Shown: positions 28,363 through 37,681 of the stretch, piece by piece
How positions within the stretch are numbered: position 1 is the first letter of the stretch
Layout: each line of letters begins with the position of its first letter
Assembly (NCBI RefSeq): GCF_000963925.1
Contig: NZ_BAMV01000025.1
Location: 1 to 55,987, forward strand
DNA: 55,987 nt
Direction: 5' to 3'
From: Acetobacter cibinongensis
Lineage (GTDB): Bacteria > Pseudomonadota > Alphaproteobacteria > Acetobacterales > Acetobacteraceae
Notes under the pieces: generated by a model
Told to the model about the DNA's origin: nothing
What the model saw: the letters and a program-made list of their open reading frames with translations, nothing else
The model's database searches: none
Program-made: the position numbers and the translations under genes

Positions 28363-29958
28363 TCAGGCTGATGCTCTAATAAACTCGGCGGCCCTTTCGG
28401 CAATCATAACCGTGGCCGTATTGGTGTTTGACCCCAGTAAAGACGGCATGGCTGAACTGTCACAAATCCGCAGTCCTTCTACACCATACACCTTCAAAAA
28501 CGGGTCAACCACGGCATCCGGGCCGGACCCCATACGGCATGTACAGGTGGGGTGATAAGATGTGCGTCCATACTGTCTTACGTAGGCTTCACAGTCCTCC
28601 AAAGAAGGCTTGGTCGTGTTGAAAAAACAAATCTCGCGAATGTGTTTTTGAAGGGAGGGTTGAGAAAATATCTCATAACTGAGCATGACCCCTTTTGCAG
28701 CCAGCCGCAGGTCATCCGGGTGAGACAGAAAATTTGGATCAACCAGCGGTGCAATACGCGCATCTGCCGAGTTAAGCCGCACCGTCCCGCGCGATTTTGG
28801 CCGCAGAAGGTAACTGTTGAGCGTGATCCCTGCCTGCCCTTTGGGCACAGTCATAACCCCAGCCTCGGCTCCTGCTCCGGCCAGAAAATGGAGTTGAATA
28901 TCCGGAACCTCTATCGTTGGGCTTGTGCGCCAAAAAGCCCCTGCCTCAACAATATTGGAGGCCGCTGGCCCGGTACCAAATACGGCATATTGCAAGCCGG
29001 ACCATGCCATGTTGTGTAGTTTATTATATTTATCCAGACTTATATTTTTCTTGAGTTCTGCAACAATATCAACGCCATAATGGTCCTGTAAATTCTGCCC
29101 TACCCCCGGCAGATCCTGCACGACAGGAATACCATGCTGCTTGAGATGCTCCGCCGGACCAATGCCAGAGAGCATCAGCAGTTTTGGAGTACCAATCGCC
29201 CCGGATGTAACCAGAATTTCGCGCTCTGCTGCGACTACCTTGACTTTACCGCCCACACTATACTGAACGCCTGACGCCTTCCGCCCCTCAAAGAGCAGAC
29301 GTAAAACAAACGCATTGGTCACAACTGTCAGATTTTTACGGGACAGAGCAGGCCGCAGGTAGCCAACTGCGGTTGAACACCGCTTCTGGTTACGCACTGT
29401 TAGCTGGTATGGCCCCGCCCCTTCCTGCTGTGGGCCGTTGAAGTCACAATTATACGGCAGCCCCCTCTCCTGACAGCTTTGCACAAAAGCCCGCGTGGTG
29501 ACGTTGGGCTCTGCCAGGTTGGAAACACCTAGAGGCCCCGTGGTGCCGTGCCACAGCCCTGACAATATGCTGTTTCCTTCAGACCGCAGAAAGTATTTCT
29601 GAACGTCCTGAAAGGCCCAGCCTGTTGCGCCTTCCTGCTCCCATCTATCAAAATCTGACGGATGCCCGCGCGTAAAAACCTCTGCATTGATGGAGGAGCC
29701 ACCCCCGAGCACACGCCCCTGAACATAAACAATGCTGCGGTTATTGGCATGTTTTTGCGGGACCGTGTGCAAACCCCAAGTCCACGGTCCTGCTGTCATT
29801 TTTGCAAAACCTGCAGGAATGTGAATGAAAGGGTGCACATCCCGCTTCCCGGCTTCAATCAGACAGACTGTTACCGTTGGGTCTTCAGACAGGCGGCTGG
29901 CCAAAACACATCCGGCAGACCCACCGCCTACAACAATATAGTCAAAGCGTGGTGTCAT
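28363..29958 (-). CDS. GMC-family alcohol dehydrogenase (choline dehydrogenase-like)
   Basis: The 531-residue GMC flavoprotein oxidises a primary or secondary alcohol with FAD, passing electrons to quinone or ETF. FAD motif GGGSAGCVLASRL is at the N-terminus. GMC signature 1 is around GGGSSINAEVFTRG and signature 2 is GAIGTPKLLMLSGIGP. Active-site histidine and asparagine occur in YHPTCTCRMG and SNTNTATVMIAERAAEF. It overlaps the aldehyde dehydrogenase stop by 4 bases (ATGA). The pair resembles BetA/BetB in general plan, but the surrounding CoA-transferase, acyl-CoA dehydrogenase and DUF993 genes argue for a different alcohol. No signal peptide is seen. Confidence 0.9.
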   Translation of the reverse strand: MTPRFDYIVVGGGSAGCVLASRLSEDPTVTVCLIEAGKRDVHPFIHIPAGFAKMTAGPWTWGLHTVPQKHANNRSIVYVQGRVLGGGSSINAEVFTRGHPSDFDRWEQEGATGWAFQDVQKYFLRSEGNSILSGLWHGTTGPLGVSNLAEPNVTTRAFVQSCQERGLPYNCDFNGPQQEGAGPYQLTVRNQKRCSTAVGYLRPALSRKNLTVVTNAFVLRLLFEGRKASGVQYSVGGKVKVVAAEREILVTSGAIGTPKLLMLSGIGPAEHLKQHGIPVVQDLPGVGQNLQDHYGVDIVAELKKNISLDKYNKLHNMAWSGLQYAVFGTGPAASNIVEAGAFWRTSPTIEVPDIQLHFLAGAGAEAGVMTVPKGQAGITLNSYLLRPKSRGTVRLNSADARIAPLVDPNFLSHPDDLRLAAKGVMLSYEIFSQPSLQKHIREICFFNTTKPSLEDCEAYVRQYGRTSYHPTCTCRMGSGPDAVVDPFLKVYGVEGLRICDSSAMPSLLGSNTNTATVMIAERAAEFIRASA

Positions 29959-31454
29959 GATGCGATCCAGTGAGACCGTTTGTCGGTATCAATATGAACA
30001 GTCTTAAGCTGTGTATATTCTTCAACCCCGGCAAGGCCAGCTTCCCGCCCCCACCCGGACTGACGAAACCCGCCTATTGGCGTTTCCGGCCCACCACTCA
30101 TGATGGTATTGACCCAGAAGCGCCCCGCCTTTACCCGCCGGGTTACACGGAAAGCCTTGCTGATATCCTGCGTCCAGACAGAGGCTGCAAGACCATAGAC
30201 GGTATCATTCGCCAACTCGATTGCCTCTTCCACCGTTTTAAACCGAAAAGAAGACAGCACGGGACCAAAGATTTCATCACGCGCAATCGCCATATCGGGC
30301 GTTACATGTGTGAACAGGGTTGGGGCAATATAACGCCCTCTTTCACGCATAATCTGGTGTCCGCCACACAGCAAAACAGCGCCCTCTGCCTTTCCTTTAT
30401 CAATATAGTCAAGAATGACTTTATATTGTGCATCGGTGGTAATAGCGCCAATCTGTGTTTCGGGATCAAACGGGTTACCAACCCGAATTTTGGCCATTTT
30501 TTCAGAAACGCGTTGCTCAAAGTCATCTGCTACAGACTGGTCAACAATCAAACGACTGGTAGAAACGCAGCATTGCCCCGTGTTAAAGCTTACACCAAAA
30601 GCGACCGCGTCTGCCGCATCATCCAAATTACTGTCAGCAAAAACAATAATCGGGTTTTTGCCACCAAGCTCCAATCCCAGTTTTTTGAGGTTGCTCTCGG
30701 CAGAAGCCTTAATGCAGGATCGGCCAACTTTGGTTGACCCCGTAAAAGACAGCATATCAATATCCGGGTGCTCCGCCATACCTTGGCCGATAACACTTCC
30801 GGACCCGGTCACAACATTATAAACGCCTTTTGGCAGCCCTCCCTCAGCCAAAATATCAGCCATAAGCAGGGTTGTCGCACTTGTTACCTCGGCAGGCTTC
30901 ACAACAACCGTACACCCTGACGCCAGGATAAACGGCAGCCTTTCGCACAGGATCATAAAAGGGAAGTTCCATGGGGTAATAAGCCCCACCACTCCGATTG
31001 GCTCCCGCAGAACCATGCCAAAAAGTGAAGGCCCAAGCGTGTTGAATGTGGAACCATGCAGCAAACGGGCGGCCCCTGCCGCAGTTTCAAAACAGGCAAT
31101 AGCATGGTCAACTTCGCCTTTGGCCTGACTCAGTGGTTTTCCGTTCTCCAATACCTCCCAATAGGCGATCTCGTCTTTGCGCTCACGAAGGAGTGTTGCC
31201 GTGCGCGATAGCACCTCAGCACGCTCTGCCCCCGGCTGTTGGGCCCAATTTCCCTGATCAAAAGCAATACGGGCTGCGGCTACCGCAGCATTGAGATCCT
31301 GCGTGGTGCAACAGGCAATGCGGGTAACGCTTTGGTTGTGGGAAGGTGAAGACCGTTCATACATCTCCCGCCCATGATGCCATGCCCCGTCTATAAAAAA
31401 CCCGAAATCACGCGGTTTAACCGGCGCAGATAAACACTCTTTTGTCACAGTCAT
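29955..31454 (-). CDS. Aldehyde dehydrogenase (BetB-like)
   Basis: The 499-residue NAD(P)-dependent aldehyde dehydrogenase has TPWNFPF, GSTKVG, catalytic glutamate in LELGGKNP and nucleophile cysteine in FNTGQCCVSTSR. The frame is open to 31580, but the ATG at 31454 has a GGAAGG site 9 bases upstream and gives a normal-length enzyme. It is the first gene of an ALDH-GMC pair and presumably oxidises the aldehyde produced by the GMC enzyme to an acid for CoA activation. Betaine aldehyde dehydrogenase activity is an alternative that sequence alone cannot exclude. Confidence 0.9.
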   Translation of the reverse strand: MTVTKECLSAPVKPRDFGFFIDGAWHHGREMYERSSPSHNQSVTRIACCTTQDLNAAVAAARIAFDQGNWAQQPGAERAEVLSRTATLLRERKDEIAYWEVLENGKPLSQAKGEVDHAIACFETAAGAARLLHGSTFNTLGPSLFGMVLREPIGVVGLITPWNFPFMILCERLPFILASGCTVVVKPAEVTSATTLLMADILAEGGLPKGVYNVVTGSGSVIGQGMAEHPDIDMLSFTGSTKVGRSCIKASAESNLKKLGLELGGKNPIIVFADSNLDDAADAVAFGVSFNTGQCCVSTSRLIVDQSVADDFEQRVSEKMAKIRVGNPFDPETQIGAITTDAQYKVILDYIDKGKAEGAVLLCGGHQIMRERGRYIAPTLFTHVTPDMAIARDEIFGPVLSSFRFKTVEEAIELANDTVYGLAASVWTQDISKAFRVTRRVKAGRFWVNTIMSGGPETPIGGFRQSGWGREAGLAGVEEYTQLKTVHIDTDKRSHWIAS

Positions 31455-31608
31455 CCAGTTGAGCCTTCCATTCGTATCGCACTGATTTTTCTTCAAGAAA
31501 ATGGTGGTCTTCCGAAGAAAAAGAGGGTGCGAGGGGGCATTCTGCCTCTCCGTTGTGGTTGCCTTGCCAGAACAAAGCAAAAAGGGTTCTCACTCTTAAA
31601 CGAGAAAT

Positions 31609-31627
31609 GAACCAGTTGGTTACTTAA
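31609..31627. promoter_or_regulatory. Palindromic operator between ALDH-GMC operon and tetR
   Basis: AACCA-GT-TGGTT is a perfect 5-2-5 core in AACCAGTTGGTTACTTAA (31610-31627), identical over 18 bp to the site at 28268. It lies between the aldehyde dehydrogenase start (31454) and the proposed tetR start (31707), so it could control both directions. Confidence 0.7.
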
Positions 31628-31706
31628 ATCTATTGCAAAAAAACCAGGAAACCTTCACCTTCTGTTGAGGGTAAGTTTTTTCCTTTTGAGTAAGCAGGCA
31701 GATTCA

Positions 31707-32363
31707 GTGACGCGCTCGACCAAAACCGTAAGCACTCCTCCCTCCCCCCGTATTCGGGATGCAGAGGCAACAAAGCTCCGTATTCTGGAGGCCGCCAAGA
31801 AGGAATTTGCTCAGAACGGGCTGGAAGGCGCACGCGTTGATGCCATTGCGCTTGAAGCACAGGCCAACAAGCGCATGATCTATCATTATTTTGAAAGCAA
31901 GGAGAATCTCTTCAAGGTTATTATAGAGCAAGCCTACCTTGATATTCGCTCTGAAGAAGCACTTCTGAATTTGGAGAGCCTCACGCCAAAAGACGCCATT
32001 ACTGAGTTTGTAAAATTTACGTGGAATTATTATCTCAGAAACCCGGAATTTATTACTCTGGTTAATAACGAAAACCTTAACAAAGCCCGGCACATCAAAG
32101 ATTCTTCCATACTCCGGGAGGTCAGTAAGAAATTTGTTGACCGTATTCAGGCCATACTGGACAAAGGCACACAGGATGGAACATTCCGCGCGGGACTGGA
32201 TGCCGTTCAGGTCAATATTACCATTGCCTCAATTGGTTATTATTATCTGACAAACAGCCACACAGGCTCAGTCATATTCAATAGAGATTTCCTTTCAAAA
32301 AAGGCTCTACAAGAACGGCTGGCTTTTAATATAGACACCATCTTACGGCTTCTCTGCCTTTAA
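31707..32363 (+). CDS. TetR/AcrR-family transcriptional regulator
   Basis: The roughly 218-residue one-domain-plus-ligand-pocket repressor has an N-terminal helix-turn-helix in RILEAAKKEFAQNGLEGARVDAIALEAQANKRMIYHYFESKENLF. The C-terminal helical domain has many aromatic residues, suggesting a hydrophobic or acyl-type ligand. The frame opens at a TTG at 31665, but GTG at 31707 after an AGCAGG element gives a normal N-terminus; the start is uncertain. It is divergent from the ALDH-GMC operon and is the only regulator in the locus, so it is the obvious reader of the three palindromic operators. It is not close to BetI in sequence. Confidence 0.85.
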   Translation: MTRSTKTVSTPPSPRIRDAEATKLRILEAAKKEFAQNGLEGARVDAIALEAQANKRMIYHYFESKENLFKVIIEQAYLDIRSEEALLNLESLTPKDAITEFVKFTWNYYLRNPEFITLVNNENLNKARHIKDSSILREVSKKFVDRIQAILDKGTQDGTFRAGLDAVQVNITIASIGYYYLTNSHTGSVIFNRDFLSKKALQERLAFNIDTILRLLCL

Positions 32364-32508
32364 GTCTCCTGATTTTGAAACTAGTTTTATCCAGCGCATA
32401 GCACTGTCCATAATGGGTGTTTCTGTGTACCGCCCGATAAGAATTTACAGGTTGAGTCTGCCAATCGCTTACTTCGTGCAGAACTTACTCTCTCAACAGC
32501 ATTTACAA

Positions 32509-33363
32509 TTAATCTGGAAAAACAACTGTGCGATTTCCGTCGAGAATAACGCGCCTTTGTAAATGGTAATTCACCGCGCGCGACAGTACGCGTCTTTCAA
32601 CGTCACGACCTTTGCGGATGAGGTCTTCCGGCGTATCCGCGTGAGATATACGCTCAACATCCTGTTCAATAATAGGCCCTTCATCCAGATCTGTGGTCAC
32701 GTAATGTGCCGTTGCGCCAATAAGCTTGACGCCCCGGGTATAGGCCTGATGATAGGGACGAGCTCCTTTGAAACCCGGTAAGAAAGAGTGATGAATGTTA
32801 ATGCATTTTCCAGAAATCCAATTAGACATTTCATCTGATAGAATTTGCATATAGCGTGCCAGTATCACCAGATCAGCACCTGTATTTTCTATAATGGTTT
32901 GAAGTTTCTTTTCCTGCTCTGGCTTCGTACTCTTTGTAATTGGTAAATGATAAAATGGTACGGACCCAATATCTGTCGCCTGTGTATCCGCTCTTGGATG
33001 GTTGGATACAATGGCTACTGGTGTGAGTGCCAATTCCCCAATGCGCCAGCGATAAAGAAGATCCGCAAGACAATGATCGAATTTTGAGACGAGAATAACC
33101 ACTTTCTGCCGGACACCGGCTGGGTACAAATGCCATTGTGCATTAAAGCATCTGGCCAGCGTCTCCATTCCTGCAGAAGATGGCAAAGTGTCAGAAATAA
33201 AAGCAATTCTCATGAAAAATTTGTTGTTTTCTAAATCAGTATATTGATTAAGCTCTAGAATGTTTCCTCCTGCGGCAGAAAGGCATGTTGTCCATGCCGC
33301 TACTAACCCGGTCTGCGCATCGCATGTTACAATAAGAATATGCGTTGAGTTATGAGAAAACAT
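32509..33363 (-). CDS. purU: Formyltetrahydrofolate deformylase
   Basis: The 284-residue enzyme hydrolyses 10-formyl-THF to THF and formate. It has an N-terminal ACT-like domain (HILIVTCDAQTGLVAAWTTCLSAAGG) and a C-terminal formyltransferase fold with catalytic HHSFLPGFKGARPYHQAY and the Asp in TTDLDEGPIIEQD. In betaine catabolism the sarcosine and formaldehyde steps load one-carbon units on THF, and PurU releases them. Copies of purU next to sox genes are known in pseudomonads. It follows the AraC regulator by 17 bases and is likely co-transcribed with it. Confidence 0.94.
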   Translation of the reverse strand: MFSHNSTHILIVTCDAQTGLVAAWTTCLSAAGGNILELNQYTDLENNKFFMRIAFISDTLPSSAGMETLARCFNAQWHLYPAGVRQKVVILVSKFDHCLADLLYRWRIGELALTPVAIVSNHPRADTQATDIGSVPFYHLPITKSTKPEQEKKLQTIIENTGADLVILARYMQILSDEMSNWISGKCINIHHSFLPGFKGARPYHQAYTRGVKLIGATAHYVTTDLDEGPIIEQDVERISHADTPEDLIRKGRDVERRVLSRAVNYHLQRRVILDGNRTVVFPD

Positions 33364-33380
33364 TTATGGTCTCTTAAGGT

Positions 33381-34442
33381 TTAAGAAAAAACACGTACAC
33401 CGACAGGTGATATGAAGTCTTCTTGGGAGGACTGCTTTTGGATAGCGTCACGGTAGCATTTGCTGGGGCTAATGCCGTAAACAAGCTTGAAATGGCGGGA
33501 AAAATGTGAACAGTCAGAAAAACCGGATTCAATAGCAACGTTTGTCACATTTGCCTGCCCGGATTCAAGAAGTGCGCGTGCATAGCGCAGACGAAGCATC
33601 CGGTAAAAATCCTGCGGCTTACGGCCAAGATTGTTATGAAAAAGCCGCTCAAGTTGACGGCTGGAAATACCAAGCTGGCTTGCCAACTGCGCCACAGACA
33701 GCGGGCGGTCCATATTTTGTTCCATGTGCAGAATTGCACGCTGAACATGCTGATTGGCAACGGTCATGGTTGCATCACTGACCGTGGGGGGCCGTGGTTG
33801 GAGACGGGCCTGTTTTTCCGGACGCAAATAGCGTTCCATCAACAGAATATGGCTTGCTTTCATACCGGCAGAACGGCCAAGGCTACGGTCTATTAAATGG
33901 AGGGCAACGTCCGCCGCACCACTGCCACCGGAACAGGTGATACGGTCACCATCATCCAGAAACATACGATCGCTCACAACGTCATGATCGGGAAATGCTT
34001 CAATAAAATCCTGACGATGGTACCAGCTTACGCACACAGGTCGATGCTTCATCAACCCGGCACGACACAGAATGAAGGTGCCCGTACATACCCCTATCAG
34101 GGGAATACCCTCTGCTGCGGCACGCTGTAGCCACTGGAGTGTTGCGGCGTCCACCTGCTGGTGCCCATGCAATAACCCGCCCACAACGACAATATAGTCA
34201 AATGCCCGTGGCTCACCCAACGGAGCATCCCGCATTACGCACACACCGCAGCTTGACCGTATGGCTTGAACACCGGATGCAACAATCTGCCACGTGCAAT
34301 GGACAGGGCGGCTCCGGTCGTCTTTATCGGCAGCAAGGCGCAAGTGGTCAACGAACAGGGAAAAAGCTGACAACGTAAAATGTTCCGCAAGGACAAAACC
34401 TACACGCAACCGCGGTTTAGTAGCTCCAGCTATTCCTCTCAT
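33381..34442 (-). CDS. GlxA/GbdR-type AraC-family regulator
   Basis: The 353-residue regulator has an N-terminal DJ-1/PfpI (GATase1-like) domain (about residues 12-190, with IPLIGVCTGTFILCRAGLM) and a C-terminal double-HTH AraC domain (about 225-325, LASQLGISSRQLERLFHNNLG, then AIESGFSDCSHFSRHF). This architecture matches GbdR, CdhR and ArgR. GbdR activates glycine betaine and dimethylglycine catabolism in Pseudomonas. Location inside a betaine/sarcosine locus makes a GbdR-like role likely. A TGTCGGA direct repeat with 22-bp period lies 112-140 bases upstream, suggesting autoregulation. Confidence 0.88.
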   Translation of the reverse strand: MRGIAGATKPRLRVGFVLAEHFTLSAFSLFVDHLRLAADKDDRSRPVHCTWQIVASGVQAIRSSCGVCVMRDAPLGEPRAFDYIVVVGGLLHGHQQVDAATLQWLQRAAAEGIPLIGVCTGTFILCRAGLMKHRPVCVSWYHRQDFIEAFPDHDVVSDRMFLDDGDRITCSGGSGAADVALHLIDRSLGRSAGMKASHILLMERYLRPEKQARLQPRPPTVSDATMTVANQHVQRAILHMEQNMDRPLSVAQLASQLGISSRQLERLFHNNLGRKPQDFYRMLRLRYARALLESGQANVTNVAIESGFSDCSHFSRHFKLVYGISPSKCYRDAIQKQSSQEDFISPVGVRVFS

Positions 34443-34553
34443 CGTTCTTCCCCATCGTGCAAAGGTTAGTTTGCCATCAAAAAATCAAACCTGCTTACAT
34501 TCCGCCCTATCAACGATCATTAGAAAGCAAAAAAAGCTTTAATCAAGGCCAAT

Positions 34554-34582
34554 TCCGACACTGATTTTGGATGTATCCGACA
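34554..34582 (-). promoter_or_regulatory. Paired TGTCGGA direct repeat, candidate AraC-type site
   Basis: TCCGACA occurs at 34554-34560 and 34576-34582 (TGTCGGA on the minus strand), a period of 22 bp. The minus-strand pattern TGTCGG-N8-AA resembles the half-site described for pseudomonad ArgR (TGTCGC-N8-AA), a relative of GbdR. It is upstream of the glxA/gbdR-like gene. Confidence 0.5.
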
Positions 34583-34658
34583 TGGGCGTTGTTTTACATT
34601 TTTGTGAAAGTCGGGAATACGAGCCCTCTCCGGGTAAGAAAGAAAGGGCTTTGTGACG

Positions 34659-36029
34659 TCAGCACTCCGGGAAATTCACCGCCAATCCGCCCAACGATGT
34701 TTCTTTGTATCGGTTACTCATATCTCTGCCAGTTTCAGCCATTGTCCGAATAACGTGGTCGAGGGAGACATGATGTTTGCCATCCCCATGCATAGCGAGT
34801 GAGGCTGCGTTAATGGCTTTAATGGCGCCAAAGGCATTACGTTCAATACAGGGAATTTGCACCAGACCTGCAACCGGGTCACACGTCATGCCCAGATGGT
34901 GCTCCATCCCAATCTCAGCCGCGTTTTCAACTTGTGCTGGCGTGCCACCCAAGGCCGCGACCAGACCAGCGGCTGCCATGGAAGACGCAACCCCAACCTC
35001 GCCCTGACACCCCACCTCGGCACCTGAAATAGAGGCATTCAGTTTAAACAGCCCGCCAATAGCGGACGCCGTCAAAACAAAGTCATGCAGGCCCTGTCTG
35101 GTTGAATCTGACGGCGTATCTTCACAAAAATCTCGATAATATCGAATAACGGCTGGAATAATACCGGCTGCACCGTTAGTCGGTGCGGTGACCACCCGGC
35201 CGCCTGACGCATTTTCCTCATTCACGGCAATGGCAAAAAGGCTGATCCAGTCCATGATGCCGTGGGCGGATTTTGTATTGGCGCGCTCTCTCTCCTGCAG
35301 GCGTTGGCTCAAGGCCGCAGCGCGCCGCCTCACCTTTAAGCGGCCTGGTAACGTGCCTGTTTGGGTCATACCCCGCTCAATACAGGCCATCATCACGTCA
35401 ATGACATGGTCAATATAGGCTTCCGTTTCCGCACGGGGGCGAAAAGCAGTTTCATTGCGCATGACAATTTCTGCAATGCTTAACTGGGTTTTTTCCGTAA
35501 GATCGAGTAGTTGTGCGGCACTGGTGAAAGGGAACGGAACATCAGGCTGGCTGTATCCTGCTTTTTCCGTCACCTCCTCATGAACAATAAAGCCCCCACC
35601 CACGGAGCAAAACCGTGCCAACTCAAGCACCTGACCGTCTGCATCAAGGGCCTCAAATTGTAGTGTGTTCGGGTGAACAGGAGGAACGGTGTCCTTGTCT
35701 AGAATAATATCTGTGTCAGGGTTGAACGGAATAACTTTGCCGCAGAAGGTCAGGCTATGCCGTGTGGCAACATCCGCCACCATGTGATCAGCCGCATCGG
35801 GATTGACCGTTTGCGGGCTTTCCCCGCACAGACCCAAAATAATGGCCTTGTCCGTTGCATGGCCTTGCGCTGTCCAGGCCAGCGAGCCGTAACATGTTAC
35901 GCGTACCTGTGCGACATCGCTCCGGCCGGCAAGGGAGTCCGCAAAACGGTTAGCCGCCCGCATGGGGCCAACCGTATGCGAGGAAGACGGACCAATACCA
36001 ACTTTAAAAAGGTCAAACAGGCTGATCAT
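34659..36029 (-). CDS. sdaA: L-serine ammonia-lyase (serine deaminase)
   Basis: The 456-residue single-chain iron-sulfur serine deaminase converts L-serine to pyruvate and ammonia. It begins MISLFDLFKVGIGPSSSHTVGPM, the typical beta domain. The C-terminal catalytic domain contains TNGAAGIIPAVI and cysteine ligands in GCQGEVG and MTCDPVAGLVQIPCIERN for the 4Fe-4S cluster. It lies 21 bases after glyA, so together they carry glycine carbon via serine to pyruvate, the last steps of betaine and sarcosine use. Confidence 0.95.
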   Translation of the reverse strand: MISLFDLFKVGIGPSSSHTVGPMRAANRFADSLAGRSDVAQVRVTCYGSLAWTAQGHATDKAIILGLCGESPQTVNPDAADHMVADVATRHSLTFCGKVIPFNPDTDIILDKDTVPPVHPNTLQFEALDADGQVLELARFCSVGGGFIVHEEVTEKAGYSQPDVPFPFTSAAQLLDLTEKTQLSIAEIVMRNETAFRPRAETEAYIDHVIDVMMACIERGMTQTGTLPGRLKVRRRAAALSQRLQERERANTKSAHGIMDWISLFAIAVNEENASGGRVVTAPTNGAAGIIPAVIRYYRDFCEDTPSDSTRQGLHDFVLTASAIGGLFKLNASISGAEVGCQGEVGVASSMAAAGLVAALGGTPAQVENAAEIGMEHHLGMTCDPVAGLVQIPCIERNAFGAIKAINAASLAMHGDGKHHVSLDHVIRTMAETGRDMSNRYKETSLGGLAVNFPEC

Positions 36030-36050
36030 GTTGCTCTCGACAAAAGTGGC

Positions 36051-37343
36051 TTACGCGCCGGGATAAGCCACATTATAGATAGGGAAGCGGCGGCAGAGTT
36101 CCTGAACTTCTGCATGAACGCGCTGGCTGACTTCAGCTTCGGCGGGAGTATCATATGTTGTCAGCACTTCATCAATAAAACGACCGATTTCTTGAAATTC
36201 TTCAACACCAAACCCGCGCGCCGTGGCTGCCGGGCTGCCCAGACGGATACCGGAGGTCACGAAAGGAGATTCCGGATCAAAAGGCACAGCATTTTTGTTA
36301 GCTGTAATGCCTGCTTTTTCCAATGCGGCTTCTGCCACTTTGCCTGTCACTTTCTTGGGTCGTAAGTCCACCAGAATAAGGTGACTGTCCGTGCCGCCTG
36401 TAACAATATCAAACCCTCTCTTCAGCAGTTCTGCGCCCAAAACCTGAGAATTTTTTAAAACAGACTGCTGGTAGAGTTTAAATTCCGGCTTCAGTGCCTC
36501 CCCAAACGCGACGGCTTTTGCCGCGATCACATGCATGAGAGGCCCGCCCTGCAAGCCGGGGAAGACGGCAGAGTTTATCTTTTTCGACAGGTCTGCATCA
36601 TTGGTCAGAATAACCCCGCCACGTGGCCCACGGAGTGTTTTGTGCGTTGTGCTGGTGACAATATGCGCGTGCGGCAACGGGTTAGGATAGAGACCCGCGG
36701 CAACTAGCCCCGCAAAATGAGCCATATCCACCATAAGGTAGGCACCAACCTCATCGGCTATGGCACGGAAGCGGGCAAAGTCAATAACGCGTGGGTAGGC
36801 TGAACTGCCTGCAACAATGATACGCGGCTTGTGGGCTTTTGCGAGCTGCTCAACTTCCTCATAGTTAATAAGCCCTGTATCGCGGTGCACGCCATACTGA
36901 ACGGAATGAAACCATTTGCCAGAATAGTTTGGGGCAGCACCGTGCGTAAGGTGACCACCAGCCGCCAGACTTAGCCCCAGAATGGTATCACCCGGCTTGG
37001 CAAGCGCCATGAAAGCCGCCTGATTGGCATTTGCGCCAGAATGTGGCTGCACATTGGCGAACTGCGCTGAAAAAAGTTCCTTAAGCCGGGTGCGCGCCAG
37101 ATCTTCCACCCGGTCTACCTCGACACAGCCACCATAATACCGTTTTCCGGGCAAGCCTTCTGCGTATTTATTGGTCAGAACAGAACCCTGCGCTTCCATA
37201 ACGGCCAGAGATGCCATGTTTTCAGACGCAATGAGTTCAATACCATCCTGCTGGCGATGAAGTTCATCATTAAGAATGGCAGAAACTTCCGGGTCTATTT
37301 GCTGAAGAGAGTTATGAAAAAATGCGTTTTCTGCCTGACCCAT
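36051..37343 (-). CDS. glyA: Serine hydroxymethyltransferase
   Basis: The roughly 430-residue PLP enzyme interconverts glycine plus 5,10-methylene-THF and serine. Catalytic-lysine region is [14 protein letters not shown]; the N-terminus is [20 protein letters not shown] and [12 protein letters not shown] follows. The frame is open to 37502, but ATG at 37343 has a GGAG site 7 bases upstream and gives normal length. Coupled to sdaA and near soxBDAG, this is probably a catabolic copy that joins glycine with the methylene-THF released by sarcosine oxidase. A TGTCGG sequence in its leader suggests control by the AraC regulator. Confidence 0.95.
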   Translation of the reverse strand: MGQAENAFFHNSLQQIDPEVSAILNDELHRQQDGIELIASENMASLAVMEAQGSVLTNKYAEGLPGKRYYGGCVEVDRVEDLARTRLKELFSAQFANVQPHSGANANQAAFMALAKPGDTILGLSLAAGGHLTHGAAPNYSGKWFHSVQYGVHRDTGLINYEEVEQLAKAHKPRIIVAGSSAYPRVIDFARFRAIADEVGAYLMVDMAHFAGLVAAGLYPNPLPHAHIVTSTTHKTLRGPRGGVILTNDADLSKKINSAVFPGLQGGPLMHVIAAKAVAFGEALKPEFKLYQQSVLKNSQVLGAELLKRGFDIVTGGTDSHLILVDLRPKKVTGKVAEAALEKAGITANKNAVPFDPESPFVTSGIRLGSPAATARGFGVEEFQEIGRFIDEVLTTYDTPAEAEVSQRVHAEVQELCRRFPIYNVAYPGA

Positions 37344-37681
37344 TTTGCGCTCCGTAAGATAGATGCCTGCCCGTACCCCACAGCCAGTCGTCATCAGATA
37401 GTCTCTGATAGCAGCTTTAGTTAACGGTATTTTGCGGACAGAATTTGGATGTCTGATTGAGGCAGCGTAGAAGAAGTATCGGGTTTTAAAAGGCATGCAC
37501 ACGAAGGGTGATCGTAATTTTTACGACATCGCACTCAATCGTTTCTAAAAAATAACAGTTTTGCATTTTGACCCGACAAAAGTAGGCCCCACATGCAAAA
37601 AATATCGCTGCTTGAGCAGCATGAAAATGTATGATTCTGTTAGATAGTATATCAATTCATAGGTATTATTTTTAGTACTGC
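37344..37681. promoter_or_regulatory. glyA leader with candidate AraC-type site
   Basis: This 338-base region between glyA and the lysR stop is non-coding. On the minus strand TGTCGG (37573-37578) is followed 21 bases later by TGTTAT (37552-37557), a weaker match to the paired TGTCGGA repeats upstream of the AraC gene. No riboswitch fold was recognised. Confidence 0.3.

Noticed and set aside
28363..31454. GMC oxidoreductase plus aldehyde dehydrogenase as betA/betB (choline to betaine)
   Set aside because: They share an operator with CoA-transferase and acyl-CoA dehydrogenase units, the regulator is not BetI-like and no choline transporter is adjacent. The similarity is at family level, so it is kept only as an alternative.
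37344..37681. Glycine or folate riboswitch ahead of glyA
   Set aside because: The leader was scanned by eye and no recognisable conserved riboswitch core was found.
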